Assembly: GCF_934307085.1 (NCBI RefSeq)
Contig: NZ_CAKRCF010000045.1
Span: forward strand, 1 to 22,741
DNA from: an uncultured Anaerobutyricum sp.
Lineage (GTDB): Bacteria > Bacillota > Clostridia > Lachnospirales > Lachnospiraceae
Length of the DNA stretch: 22,741 bases
Direction: 5' to 3'
Made by a program: the position numbers and the translations under genes. The notes below the pieces were generated by a model, which was not told the DNA's origin, did not search any database, and saw nothing but the letters and a program-made list of their open reading frames with translations. Positions 9,001-18,700 of the stretch are shown here, piece after piece (the stretch's first letter is position 1; every line of letters starts with the position of its first letter).

Positions 9001-11337
9001 AAAAACAATACTAAGATTATCTGCCGAATTAGGAAATGCCTTTGCATAGTCTAACATTACCCCATATATCATCTTAGCATTATCATTTAGTCTTGCTACT
9101 TCATTTTTATCAAAATCATCATCGAATATAGCATCCTTATGAATCATATCTCTTAATCTATTTTCATTTTTAATATCATTTCTTCCATATAAACTAAATG
9201 CTCCATAAGAAGCTATTGTGCCAAAATACACCTGTCCATAAGAAGGGAACAAATCAAGTGTGCTCTGTAACATACTCATTTGAAGTAAATCTGATAATGT
9301 ATCTGATATTTCCTTTTCAGTTATTTTTTCCTTCTCCTGTGCCTCATTCCACCATTCACCACATCCATCCAGGAAAAATATTTTTTGATCATTTATCTTT
9401 TCTAAAGTTGCAGGATGCCATGCCGGAACTATACAACTCTCAATTTCTTTTTCTGCTTCAAACACACTTATATCACCAATTATATTAAACGAATTAATAT
9501 ATGCATCTAAAACCCATTTTAGATTTTCTGGAAATGTTCTTTCTCTTAAATATTTTCCAAGATTTGCATACGCTGCACATAATTTCGATATTTCTGAACA
9601 ATCTTTTGCTAAACATGTATAAAAGCCTTCGTTAGCAATAGCGTATGCAAATTCTGTAAATGCCTTTCCTACCTCGTCAAACCTTGCTGAAATAACTTTC
9701 TCGTCTGTCGGTATCTTTCTATCAATATAATCTGCCAAATTAAAATCAAATGATATATCACTTTCTTTTAAGCGATCAAAAAATTCCTCTTCGCTCTTTG
9801 AAAATATCAAAGAGTTAATTTTATTTATTTCAGATACCGGAATGTAAATACCCTCTTTATCCTTGCAAAAATCTTGTAAACATAATTCGCCAAAATTTTT
9901 ATCCCAAGAATTAGCCGCATCGAATTTCCACTGAAAATCATGATGAAATTTTTTTCCATTAACATCATAACAAGTTGAAAAACTAATCTTACTTACAGAC
10001 TTATTTGCTGATGCGGACTTAATCATGGCATCTTCTTCAATAAAATGATATGCATGTGCCGGTATAAGAAAACCTTCTGGCTGACATGATAAAGTTATAT
10101 CATTATAGTTAACCGTCCACATTCTTTTATTTAAATATTCTATAACTCCACCGCAATGAGTGCATATTGCCTTCCAAGTATCCAGTAATTGCTGTTGTTC
10201 TTCATCATCTTCAATATCGGAATACATGCACACAATTTCAGCCTGTGAAAATCTAAATTCAATATTTTCAATACTAATGTCTGCATTTTTAATATGTGCT
10301 AATGTTGTAAATAATGCATTTGTAAATACTTCAAGTGGATCTCCAATCAATGTTTTAACTTTATCTTTAGGTGGTTTTTTCCAAGTAGGTATACCTATTT
10401 CCAAAACATCTTCAACTATACTATAATCCACCATAAGCAATTTACTTGTATTTTCGCTCAAATTTTCGCCGATAATAAATTCCTTCAATACTTTTGAGAA
10501 TTCATCATAATTACTTATTCCCTGTTCAGACCAGCAATCATTATCTGCAGGATATTTTGCTAAATCTGCTTCTCCCGAATTATAATAATCGATTCTCTTC
10601 ATGTATTTATTATATTGAGTAATAGACATCTTACTATTAAATGGTTGACGTACGATGAATCTGTGACACCCCGCCAATACATTTTTTCGCCCCATAATTT
10701 CCTGTCTTTTCGGCAATTCAAGACGTCTTAAAGGAAGTCCCCATGTAGGCAATTCATTAAAGAACAATTCAATAAAATCTTTACTATTAGAAATTTTTCC
10801 ATTCCAAGAGTCTGCTATATCACTTAATTTACATATATCTATAGCCTCAAACTCAAATAAGTCTTTGTAAAGGCGATCAATCACTTCATTATCCGAATCA
10901 GTAAGCGAGTCATCGTTAAAAATCAAATGATATTTGCCATTCAATGTTTTAATGAGAATATCAGGAGTAATACTTTGAAAATTAGCAAGTCCACCTTTAT
11001 CTTCTTCATCTTCTGTTCCCAAAAGCACTACAACATTACTATCGTGAAGATTTCTATAGTGTGTCATACTATCTTCTTCTGCAACCCAATTATGTTGCAT
11101 CATAGATTGTAAAATTGTTGTATTGTCTGATTTTTTCTTAAACGCATTCCATTTATTCTTTGCAAGCTTTATATCTAAAGAAAGCCCCTCTTTAAGAAGT
11201 TCTTCTGAAAGTTTTGATGCAACCTTCTCATAGATTTTTATACTATCAAATCCATCCACTCTAATCATGGTTTCTTTATCTTTAGAAGGCTCATTATCCA
11301 TTATCAGTTCAATAATTCTATTTACAACATATTTCAT
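6031..11337 (-). CDS. dptH: DptH: phosphorothioation-dependent restriction protein with HerA-like motor
   Basis: A 1768-residue restriction component of the DptFGH (DndFGH) complex. The C-terminal quarter is a HerA/VirB4-type P-loop motor: Walker A GTSGQGKT (1432-1439), Walker B VVVLDEAQ with D1650 and E1651, and a final 'KGQCIVVGDR' block. A Ser/Glu/Asp-rich, probably disordered linker (about 1250-1390) separates it from the rest. Mid-protein residues D1122 ('RPDF'), E1144 and K1146 ('TECK') and Q1163 ('AQVKHG') form a PD-(D/E)xK-like nuclease signature, which is my inference. A single CTHC motif lies in the N-terminal third. The ATG overlaps the DptG stop by four bases (ATGA) after GAGGAGG. 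The family assignment rests on length, the motor and its place after DptF and DptG. Confidence 0.85.
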   Translation of the reverse strand: MKYVVNRIIELIMDNEPSKDKETMIRVDGFDSIKIYEKVASKLSEELLKEGLSLDIKLAKNKWNAFKKKSDNTTILQSMMQHNWVAEEDSMTHYRNLHDSNVVVLLGTEDEEDKGGLANFQSITPDILIKTLNGKYHLIFNDDSLTDSDNEVIDRLYKDLFEFEAIDICKLSDIADSWNGKISNSKDFIELFFNELPTWGLPLRRLELPKRQEIMGRKNVLAGCHRFIVRQPFNSKMSITQYNKYMKRIDYYNSGEADLAKYPADNDCWSEQGISNYDEFSKVLKEFIIGENLSENTSKLLMVDYSIVEDVLEIGIPTWKKPPKDKVKTLIGDPLEVFTNALFTTLAHIKNADISIENIEFRFSQAEIVCMYSDIEDDEEQQQLLDTWKAICTHCGGVIEYLNKRMWTVNYNDITLSCQPEGFLIPAHAYHFIEEDAMIKSASANKSVSKISFSTCYDVNGKKFHHDFQWKFDAANSWDKNFGELCLQDFCKDKEGIYIPVSEINKINSLIFSKSEEEFFDRLKESDISFDFNLADYIDRKIPTDEKVISARFDEVGKAFTEFAYAIANEGFYTCLAKDCSEISKLCAAYANLGKYLRERTFPENLKWVLDAYINSFNIIGDISVFEAEKEIESCIVPAWHPATLEKINDQKIFFLDGCGEWWNEAQEKEKITEKEISDTLSDLLQMSMLQSTLDLFPSYGQVYFGTIASYGAFSLYGRNDIKNENRLRDMIHKDAIFDDDFDKNEVARLNDNAKMIYGVMLDYAKAFPNSADNLSIVFIDPSELQPIVAAIYKYIDARRKNNTSAKVDISLRILVKPENKGGRNYLAYWMDEFFSQDENVNIHTYLNEWNSKSQLEKLLNGNNDIAFVMDILKVNYLGFVASHSNESLAPSQCRFPIVYKPTPISSTSVKRTIELSQPQFKAAYEHTQIVRYRNNMEKIPDEMYIASKEVSIDSDGQAIVHFLHEKAYWVVCVDSGMDGALLRSDDVHQQDYNIIGFSTGKGAYGQYNLTITTRKTILETIRKKLEDRLYSLFKWDKEQIKKAAQLCIDEASGLDGISLLSAINPKDENIREFLAYILTSLREEKSYSDSVLKIVIHLDSYKHWFDGDIDKDDDSSASRPDFLVLEAFFTDDEKLKLKATVTECKTSIYANAEQHKNHALAQVKHGVRRLSKIFNPNSKSIKRRYWYAQLYRALAFAQVTFSNNTSEFAEVSSRLRSILDGNYEIEWNSRILGFWIDMPGDNETENISDDGIMICDIPQKIIQSFLLGNEVSDVNFVNINAKDFIEDDEVQERIEERERVLAEEIESSQSGKIKRMQFAETYSSVNKDDVISEDVPHEKAKVASENVSVNSTNEETETLNLDETIESHNLSDEASEVTHSDSHQSIKTDVIENKDSLENIRVLIGKNKMSTDVYWEFGSPQMANRHLLITGTSGQGKTYSIQTMLYELAKGNVSSVVFDYTEGFRLDQLEPEFIDSMHNKINQHIVKIQGVPINPFKRQEQDFAGMKIQDTPADVAGRFANILTHVYGFGEQQYAAIYEATRVGMEKYGDVMDMNHFQEELVEIQSKNASAKTVVSKMTPFFHSIEFNKDAEFDLGKILYADEAKMNIFQLTMIDREMQVIVTELMLWDAWYYTKNYGSKEKPFVVVLDEAQNLSHKENSPSKAILTEGRKFGWSAWFATQSLKVLADDEVVRLMQAAFKLYFKPTDEEITKMSKQLDPTNSSLWIGALKALKKGQCIVVGDRKKDDGTFGGTKPTVTNITSFKERC

Positions 11338-12848
11338 GAAATTACCTCCTCAATTGGCTCATATGGATTAATAACTATTGAAGTCGCATCTGACAATTCT
11401 TTTAAAAAACCTGTAGCACGTAAAAATTGCTGAAATGCAACTACATTTTCAGAAAAGCTATTCGCTAATGAAGAATCCATAGATGAATCTTGCATGCTTT
11501 TTCTATACTCTTCCGGACCAATTACTATCCTATAATTTTGATATAGTTTTTCCAAAAACATTTTTAATGTCATCTTATCTCCTGGTTGAATTAATGATAA
11601 AACAAGAAACCGAATCGTATCCTCAGACAATGTAAATCTTTCAAATGGTCCTGAAATCGGCATAATACACTGTAATTCTTTTCCTTTACTCTTAAAAATA
11701 TCCAATGAATTAATACGTGCTTCACGCACTTTCTTCATTCGTTCATCGTCAGCAATTCCTGCCTCATTTGCCATTTTATTAATTGCAGTCATAAAATCAG
11801 ATTCTAAACTTCTAAATGACTCATGCGCAATTTTTTTTACTGTATCAGTATTTTCTGCCTTCATATCTACTATCCATATTGGTGTTTCTTTACCAAGATA
11901 ATCTGCTACTCTAAAAGACATCATACGCATAATTTGAAACATAACACCTTTGGCAAGAATTTCTATTCTTGTTATTGGATGTAACTTACACGAAAGATAA
12001 CTAATCAATTCATCCACACTACTTCTACCACATTCTTTGTAACCTGTAGCCGGAATATATGCTACTTCTAACTTTTGTGATAATGCAGTCTTATCCAGTA
12101 AATATTGTTCTTCCCATGACTCTTGTACATAGTTTGCTAATTTTGAAATTTTCTGACACTGTCCATTTACCAAGTCATTTAAAAGATGCTCTAATTTATT
12201 CTGTCTATTCTTGTCACCATCTAATCCTTGAAGTAAATGCAGATAATACAGTTCACCACCTCTAGACAAAAAGTTATGTTTTGTAAAATCAAATTTTGTA
12301 TCTAAGCTTTGAGGGTCTTCTTCCCAATTAACATCTTTCTTTCGTTTTTTTTCAGTAGGATCAACTCCACACAACACAAATTCAGGACATATGGGCAACA
12401 GTGTTTGAGCACCCCAAAATCTATTTCTTACTACAGCAGCATAGCCATGAAACAAATCCTGAATATCCTCAACGTATTCTTTTGCCAGTTCTTTGTCGCC
12501 TATATCAATTTTATCTGATATTAAATTTATCATTTCGCGATAAGCTTCGGTATCTGCGGGTATAGAACCTTTCTTTTTTGCTTTGTCATAAAAAATAAAT
12601 CTTCGCAAAGCCATCCTTGGTTCTACCCAATAACTAAGACTTTTCTCAATAGTAATATCATGAAAGTGCATTTTTCCTTCGTTTAAATCTGCATTTTTTG
12701 CAGACACAAACACTAACAAAAATTCTGTTAAATATTCATATAAAGTCTGATCTGATTTAAATCTGTGTCCAAAAATTAATGTAGATAGTGGACCTTTATT
12801 CGCAATTTTTCTATAATCATCTTCCATCCATTTTGGAAATGTTTCCAT
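11334..12848 (-). CDS. dptG: DptG: phosphorothioation-dependent restriction protein
   Basis: A 504-residue protein between DptF and DptH, which is where DptG lies in DndFGH-type loci. I see no Walker motif, nuclease signature, signal peptide or membrane segment. It is a soluble, mostly helical protein, with an N-terminal 'METFPKWMEDDYRKIA' and a region at about 290-340 ('PITRIEILAKGVMFQIMRM') that may be structural. In the Dnd-type system, F, G and H together restrict DNA lacking phosphorothioate, so DptG is probably a bridging or DNA-contact subunit (inference). The ATG has a clear GGAGG eight bases upstream. It starts 11 bases after DptF and its TGA overlaps the DptH ATG. The assignment leans on size and context more than on motifs. 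Confidence 0.75.
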   Translation of the reverse strand: METFPKWMEDDYRKIANKGPLSTLIFGHRFKSDQTLYEYLTEFLLVFVSAKNADLNEGKMHFHDITIEKSLSYWVEPRMALRRFIFYDKAKKKGSIPADTEAYREMINLISDKIDIGDKELAKEYVEDIQDLFHGYAAVVRNRFWGAQTLLPICPEFVLCGVDPTEKKRKKDVNWEEDPQSLDTKFDFTKHNFLSRGGELYYLHLLQGLDGDKNRQNKLEHLLNDLVNGQCQKISKLANYVQESWEEQYLLDKTALSQKLEVAYIPATGYKECGRSSVDELISYLSCKLHPITRIEILAKGVMFQIMRMMSFRVADYLGKETPIWIVDMKAENTDTVKKIAHESFRSLESDFMTAINKMANEAGIADDERMKKVREARINSLDIFKSKGKELQCIMPISGPFERFTLSEDTIRFLVLSLIQPGDKMTLKMFLEKLYQNYRIVIGPEEYRKSMQDSSMDSSLANSFSENVVAFQQFLRATGFLKELSDATSIVINPYEPIEEVIS

Positions 12849-12859
12849 AATCTTGCCTC

Positions 12860-14569
12860 CTACACTTCTCTGATTTTTCCGTCACCAGTTAATTCGAGAC
12901 GAATATTATCATTGCCACTATTTTTAAGAACAACAATTTCTATCACATTTTCATCTTCATCCTCTTCAAGCAATTCAGATATTTGTGTTTTTAAGCTTTC
13001 AACTCCATGCGATAGTTGCGGATCAATATTTGTTGCTATCACACCATTTTTCAGCTCTTCAAAATAATCCAACATTGGCAAAGTTAATATTGTGTCTAGG
13101 CTCGTCCTATCAATTTCTAATCTTAGTTCATATCTATCTTTACCTTTATTAAAAGTGCTGTCTTTTGTTTTTATTGACTTAACTCTCAGTTTTCGTACTG
13201 GAATTGTACCTGTAATTAACTGTACATTTTGTGTGATTCCTGATTCTCTACTCAAAGTTAATGGAATTTCTGTCCCATCACTAGGAGTTCCTATATAAAT
13301 CATTGATAATGCATCTGCTATCAAATTTGCATCTGTCTTTGATGGAGTATCTATTCCATCCCTTAACACAAGATATCTCTTGAATTGTTTTGAAAATACA
13401 TCTTCATAATCTTGTGACATCACAACATCATCCGTGATTATATTAGTAAACAGATATGTCCTACGAAGGAATTCCGTCCAACCACCAATAAATGCATTAT
13501 TTTTTTCTGCATCCGTTATAATCTCTTTAATTGCATTACCAAACATATCTTTATATTCTTTACCTACTAGAAGTTTTTCATCAGAACGCAATCTTTTATG
13601 ATCATACATGCATTTATTCGCTGCTGCTATCGCAATGATGTTCAACGCTCTAGCGTTTAATTTAGTACCTATATATCCAAAAAACAAATTGCTAAAGAGA
13701 TATTTATATGCATCATTATTAGTCACTTCCTCACAGGACATTCCCCCCGTAATCATATATGCAAGCTGCTCTGTCATGCTTCTAATAGTCAATCGTGTAC
13801 CATACTCCGTTAACCAGATAAAATGATTATTTATAAACTCGTACACTTTTGTTTTATTTTCTACAATTAAGTTTCTATTTCTATATATATGGCAATAATG
13901 ATGTTTATTGCATGCCTCACACTTTTCCCATAAATTATCCTGTATAATTTTCTCAAGAAATTCTGTTGCAAAATACACATTATCAACAGTAGCTACATTA
14001 ATTACACACAATGGAACATCCTGAATGAATTTTATTTCTCCATCATTATTATCCATCATATTTATTAATTGAATTCTAGATTTTTCTTTATTATCATTTG
14101 TATCGAATAACTCACCAAATGTATTAATAAGCGGACCTGTATTAGCTACCACGAAAACATAATTTCCATTTTTCACCATATCTACAGATTTTTTCATCAC
14201 ATTAATTCTGTCGATATGATTTGTTTGCTCTTCTTCTGGAATTTCACTAAAATCTTTTACACATAAACATTTTGCACCATTTGGAAGTGTAATGTCACTT
14301 AATTTTTCCTTTACATCAAACTCTGCCCCCATGTCAGTCAGGACTTGATACATTATACTAGTTTTTCCATCTCCGGCATGACCTGTCAAAATGAGTATAT
14401 GAGGTTTTTTTACTGTAAGATTTTCCTTTATATAATCACATAATCCTACTCTAACCATAACGTCTTTAAAATATGGATTATCAATATTTCTTTCACCATA
14501 TGCATTTTCATTTTGAGCATTATAATTATGTAATGAATTCAAGTAATCAATATACAAATTATTGTCCAT
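12860..14569 (-). CDS. dptF: DptF: phosphorothioation-dependent restriction ATPase
   Basis: A P-loop NTPase of 569 residues when started at the ATG at 14569. The reading frame opens six bases earlier at a TTG, but the AGAGG site sits seven bases from the ATG and almost touches the TTG, so the ATG is preferred. Walker A is GHAGDGKTS (residues 63-71), near the N-terminus as expected for DptF. A Cys cluster C217-x2-C220-x5-C226, followed by 'HIYRNRNL', matches the metal-binding-like insertion of the family. DptF is the ATPase subunit of the DndFGH-type restriction complex that acts on unmodified DNA. It follows the desulfurase gene by 22 bases, so modification and restriction are expressed from one transcript. 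Confidence 0.85.
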   Translation of the reverse strand: MDNNLYIDYLNSLHNYNAQNENAYGERNIDNPYFKDVMVRVGLCDYIKENLTVKKPHILILTGHAGDGKTSIMYQVLTDMGAEFDVKEKLSDITLPNGAKCLCVKDFSEIPEEEQTNHIDRINVMKKSVDMVKNGNYVFVVANTGPLINTFGELFDTNDNKEKSRIQLINMMDNNDGEIKFIQDVPLCVINVATVDNVYFATEFLEKIIQDNLWEKCEACNKHHYCHIYRNRNLIVENKTKVYEFINNHFIWLTEYGTRLTIRSMTEQLAYMITGGMSCEEVTNNDAYKYLFSNLFFGYIGTKLNARALNIIAIAAANKCMYDHKRLRSDEKLLVGKEYKDMFGNAIKEIITDAEKNNAFIGGWTEFLRRTYLFTNIITDDVVMSQDYEDVFSKQFKRYLVLRDGIDTPSKTDANLIADALSMIYIGTPSDGTEIPLTLSRESGITQNVQLITGTIPVRKLRVKSIKTKDSTFNKGKDRYELRLEIDRTSLDTILTLPMLDYFEELKNGVIATNIDPQLSHGVESLKTQISELLEEDEDENVIEIVVLKNSGNDNIRLELTGDGKIREV

Positions 14570-14591
14570 ATCCAAACCTCTTTCTCATCTT

Positions 14592-15725
14592 TTATAATTC
14601 ACTTATAGCATCTATCAGCTGGTCAATATCATTTTTTGTATTATACTGTCCTAAGCTAATTCTTACAGTTCCAAGATATTTTTCATCATCCAAATATTTA
14701 TGGATATATGGTGCACAATGATATCCCGTCCTAACAGCTATATCAAAATCTTCATCCAAAATCATTCCTACATCATCTGACTTATATCCCTTTACATTAA
14801 AAGATATAACTCCAATATGCTGGGTAAGATTTTCTGGTATATAAAGAATTATGTTTTTTAATTTTTTCAATTTATCTACTGCATATTCAGATAATAGTTT
14901 TTCCTTTTGATAATTACCATTCCTGTCTATAACGGTCAGAGCTTCATGCAGTCCAACAATTGCTACAATATTTTTACTAGCAGCTTCATATCTTTCTGGT
15001 ACTTGCCTTGGCATATCTAAATTTAAAGAATCACTTCCTGTACCTCCTACAATAAATGTATCAAGTGATAATCTTGCATTATCAATAAAACCAGCTGCTC
15101 CCAATGGACCATATAAAGTTTTATGCCCAGCAAAAGCAATATAATCTGCTTTGATTTTTTTAATATCAATATCTAAAAGCCCAAAAGATTGTGATGCATC
15201 CATGATGGTTACTGCTCCATACTCTTTTGCTATCTCAAATATTTCTTCAACTGGTAAAATATATCCTGTCACATTACTTACATGAGTACAACATACACAT
15301 GATGGTTTATTTTTCATGAACAAATACTTAACCTTATCCATATCAATTTCAAGATTATCTTTTACTGGTAATTCCTCAATATGTATATTCTTTATAGTAC
15401 TTATTCTGTACAATGTACGGGATACTGCATTATGTTCATATGGGGATACATAAATAACATCTCCATCCGAAAATGACAAACCATTTAAAATTACATTTAA
15501 AGCAATGGTTGCCGATGGAAGTAATACTGCATGTTCATTACCTAAACCATGCACTAACTCAATCAATTGTCTTCGAGTTTCCTCAATCAGTCTAGAAGCC
15601 TCTTGTGCCGCTTTATAAGATCCTCTCCCAGCATTTATTGCAATATTACGATTAGCCCAATCTATTTTTTGATACACTTCTTCTGGTTTAGGATATGTTG
15701 TAGCGGCATTATCCAAATAAATCAT
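14592..15725 (-). CDS. sspA: cysteine desulfurase, SspA/DndA role
   Basis: A 377-residue PLP-dependent class V aminotransferase-fold enzyme that takes sulfur from L-cysteine as a persulfide. It opens 'MIYLDNAATTYPKP'. The PLP lysine is K202 in 'AFAGHKTLYGPLG', and D176 in 'MDASQSFG' contacts the pyridine nitrogen. The catalytic cysteine is C337 in 'VRTGYHCAP'. That active-site context is of the SufS/CsdA-like (group II) 'cysteine desulfurase family' type, unlike the IscS/NifS 'SSGSAC' loop. It lies inside the operon, three bases after the ATPase and 22 before DptF, so it is most likely the dedicated sulfur donor for the SspD-like enzyme. The start ATG follows AAGAGGAA. The enzyme class is certain; the symbol is assigned by context. 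Confidence 0.9.
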   Translation of the reverse strand: MIYLDNAATTYPKPEEVYQKIDWANRNIAINAGRGSYKAAQEASRLIEETRRQLIELVHGLGNEHAVLLPSATIALNVILNGLSFSDGDVIYVSPYEHNAVSRTLYRISTIKNIHIEELPVKDNLEIDMDKVKYLFMKNKPSCVCCTHVSNVTGYILPVEEIFEIAKEYGAVTIMDASQSFGLLDIDIKKIKADYIAFAGHKTLYGPLGAAGFIDNARLSLDTFIVGGTGSDSLNLDMPRQVPERYEAASKNIVAIVGLHEALTVIDRNGNYQKEKLLSEYAVDKLKKLKNIILYIPENLTQHIGVISFNVKGYKSDDVGMILDEDFDIAVRTGYHCAPYIHKYLDDEKYLGTVRISLGQYNTKNDIDQLIDAISEL

Positions 15726-15728
15726 ATG

Positions 15729-18700
15729 TTATTCCTCTTTTCGCATAACTTTTTCTATCATTTCTAACAGAATTGCAACTCGCACATTTACATCCAGATC
15801 AGAAAAACTCTCTAATTGATCCTCTATAATATTTCTAAACATGGTTCCCTCATCAGAATCTACTGGATCATAATATTTTTGAATCACCTCTCCATTTTTA
15901 CCTGTAAATGACAGAACGCAACTTCCCTTTCTATTTTCACTCCCTATAGCCTCAATATCATTTTTTAGTTGTTGTAACTTATCCACGTATTCATTATAAG
16001 TATCATCGTTCCAGGAATCTGCATGTACTTCAGTTACAATTTTCATTATTTTTTGTACTACTGAATATTCATCATAAGTATCTATATCTCCTATGCAAGA
16101 CATAAATCCTGATATAAAAGTATTATATAATCCATGCTTTGCCACATCACTTTGCTTTTCATACCATGCTTTGAGGGTATGAATCATATCATCTTTTCCA
16201 TCCAATCTGAAAAGATCTTTTGTTACCTCAGTTACTTTTTGCAAAAGCCAATCCATATAGCCGTTCAGTTTTGTTTTTAATATACTAAGGAATTCAACGG
16301 TTTTATCATAATCCTCATAACCACAAATATTAGGCAATATTTCAAAAATCACCTCGTATGCATTTACATCCATACGCTGCATTACATTTTTTAATTTTGG
16401 CAATGCTTTTAATATTCTCTCATTTGAAATATATTCATTACCTTTTCTTATGTTTTTGGTTACCTGTGGCAATCCTCGATACCAACGTTGCATACATGTC
16501 AAAATATTTGCAATTCTATTCCCAGAGAGATTTTTATCTGCTTTATCTGCAAATAAATCATATAGGTTATATAAGTATCTATCCTTATCCGCACTATCCT
16601 TAGAAATAAAAATTGAATATTTTGTTGGATAATCTACCATATTTATAATCGTGTCCACATCAAGTGCGATTTCACGATCTTCATAATACACAACGATATC
16701 CTCGTTTCTTTTAGATAATGAATAAGCAAGTAATATTGGTAAAACCCCGGCTCTCATCCCAAATGGTTTCCCACAAAATCTATTAACCAAGATACTTAGA
16801 GATTTTTTTTCATCTACACAACTATCAAAAAACGATTTAAAAATCCCCAGAAGTTTCTTAACGTTATCTGGCTTATCATCTGATGATATTCCAGAATTTA
16901 CCATTACAGCTCTATATATAGTAGCCTCTGAACTTGTCCCTGACAGATAGCTCTCAACCGAACCTTCGTCTAATATATTCTGCATAATAATTTTTCTAGA
17001 TTTTTTAATCGGAGCTGTTTTTATATACTGCTTATTTATTAATTCATTATTGATAACAACTGTCTCCGAATAGAAATGATTACATACAATATCCACTGCT
17101 ATACTCGTACAAATATTTTCATCTAGTACCCATTTGTCACCATCATAATAAATAGTAATATGTGAACCCATTTGTTCAAATTCATTTTCAAGATAATCAG
17201 ATAATATCTTTTCAATATCTTCTTCCATAACAACAAGTTCTTTAGATAAAATCTCATTTTCTTTCATAAATTTGTCATCAGATTTTATATTCTGTATAAT
17301 CTCATAGTCTCTTGCTTTGTCCATCATTGCGAATGGTTTTTCTGTGTAAATCACAATTATATTATACGAAGTAAGTTCCGCAACTTTCTTCATAATCTGT
17401 TCTGTACGATTAGAATTATCTAAAGAATATAACGCTACTACCTTTCCATCCTGAAATTTTCCATCATGCAATAATACATCCACATTTTCAAGTTTCAAAA
17501 AATCTACAACATCTAGATATTCAAATCTAAAATATCTCGTCATTGAATATGTGTTATTGTATCTCTTAGGTAAAATATATTGGTTATTACTAACGTCTGA
17601 AAAGACCTGCGATAAATTAACTGAATCCTTTAAAACTCTCCGTCTCTTAATCTCAGACTTAAGCGATGCTCCTGCCCGTGTTTTGAATACATAGCAATTA
17701 TTTGTTTCTTTTTTATAAATGAGTTCTTTCGCCACTAATGAATTTAGAATTTCTGTAGCATTGGGCAATCCTGATGCTATCTTCAAAATTTCTTCAGTAG
17801 GTGGCATTTCATCAAATTTATTTATTATATTAATTACCGCCAAGGTCTTAAGCATACGTATTTTACCTGTTTCCTTCGCCTTAGCAATTGCATACTCAGC
17901 ATTTAACCATTCTGTATGAACTCTTTCATTTCCAATTTCTTTTTTGAATAAATTCTGGAAATAATCATATATCTTATCCGGTGTTACTATCCATTCATTA
18001 TTGAATGTATGCTCCACTACATACTGTGCCATACTTTTAGGCTCTTCTTTAGATATAAATGTAAATAGGGTTCTTTCATTCTGTGCTACTTTTTCACTTA
18101 TATTAAGCAATGCATATGCTGATACAGGACTAAGAGGATAACATCCCTTAACGATTATTTCTTCGAAATCAATATTGGTAAACGCAGATCTAAAAGCTGG
18201 TATTTTATAGTATTCATCCACCTTTGCTCTTCCAAAATACTTATTAGCTTCTGGAATTTCAGCCAATCTGCTTGTGTCCGTCTCAATAGCATTTTGTATT
18301 AACTCGTAACTATTTTTTGAAGAAGTATTAAATAATACTTCCTCTATTCTCCCCTCAATCCCTGTAAATGCATTAATTACAGCTTCTGAAAGATATGCTC
18401 CATACTCCTTTATTGATTTATGAGCTACCATTGTCATATAAATTTGTGTGTCTTTTGATTCATTTGCCAGTTCACACATATCCTGTAGAAACTTCATATT
18501 TCCACCAATAGAGTGCTTTTCTTGTCCCTCAATGAATTTACTGAATTCATCAAAAACCACATAAATCCCACTATATCCGTACTGTTCACATAATTTATCA
18601 GCTACACTTTGATACATAGGCAACACTTCGCTACCTGTAAGAGGATTAAACTGCTCTCCCCCCATTAATGAAGGATATACGCTCTTAAAAACTTCAAGCG

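Noticed and set aside
8814..9047. Minus-strand 77-codon frame within DptH
   Set aside because: It lies in another frame inside the long DptH reading frame, with no supporting start signal.
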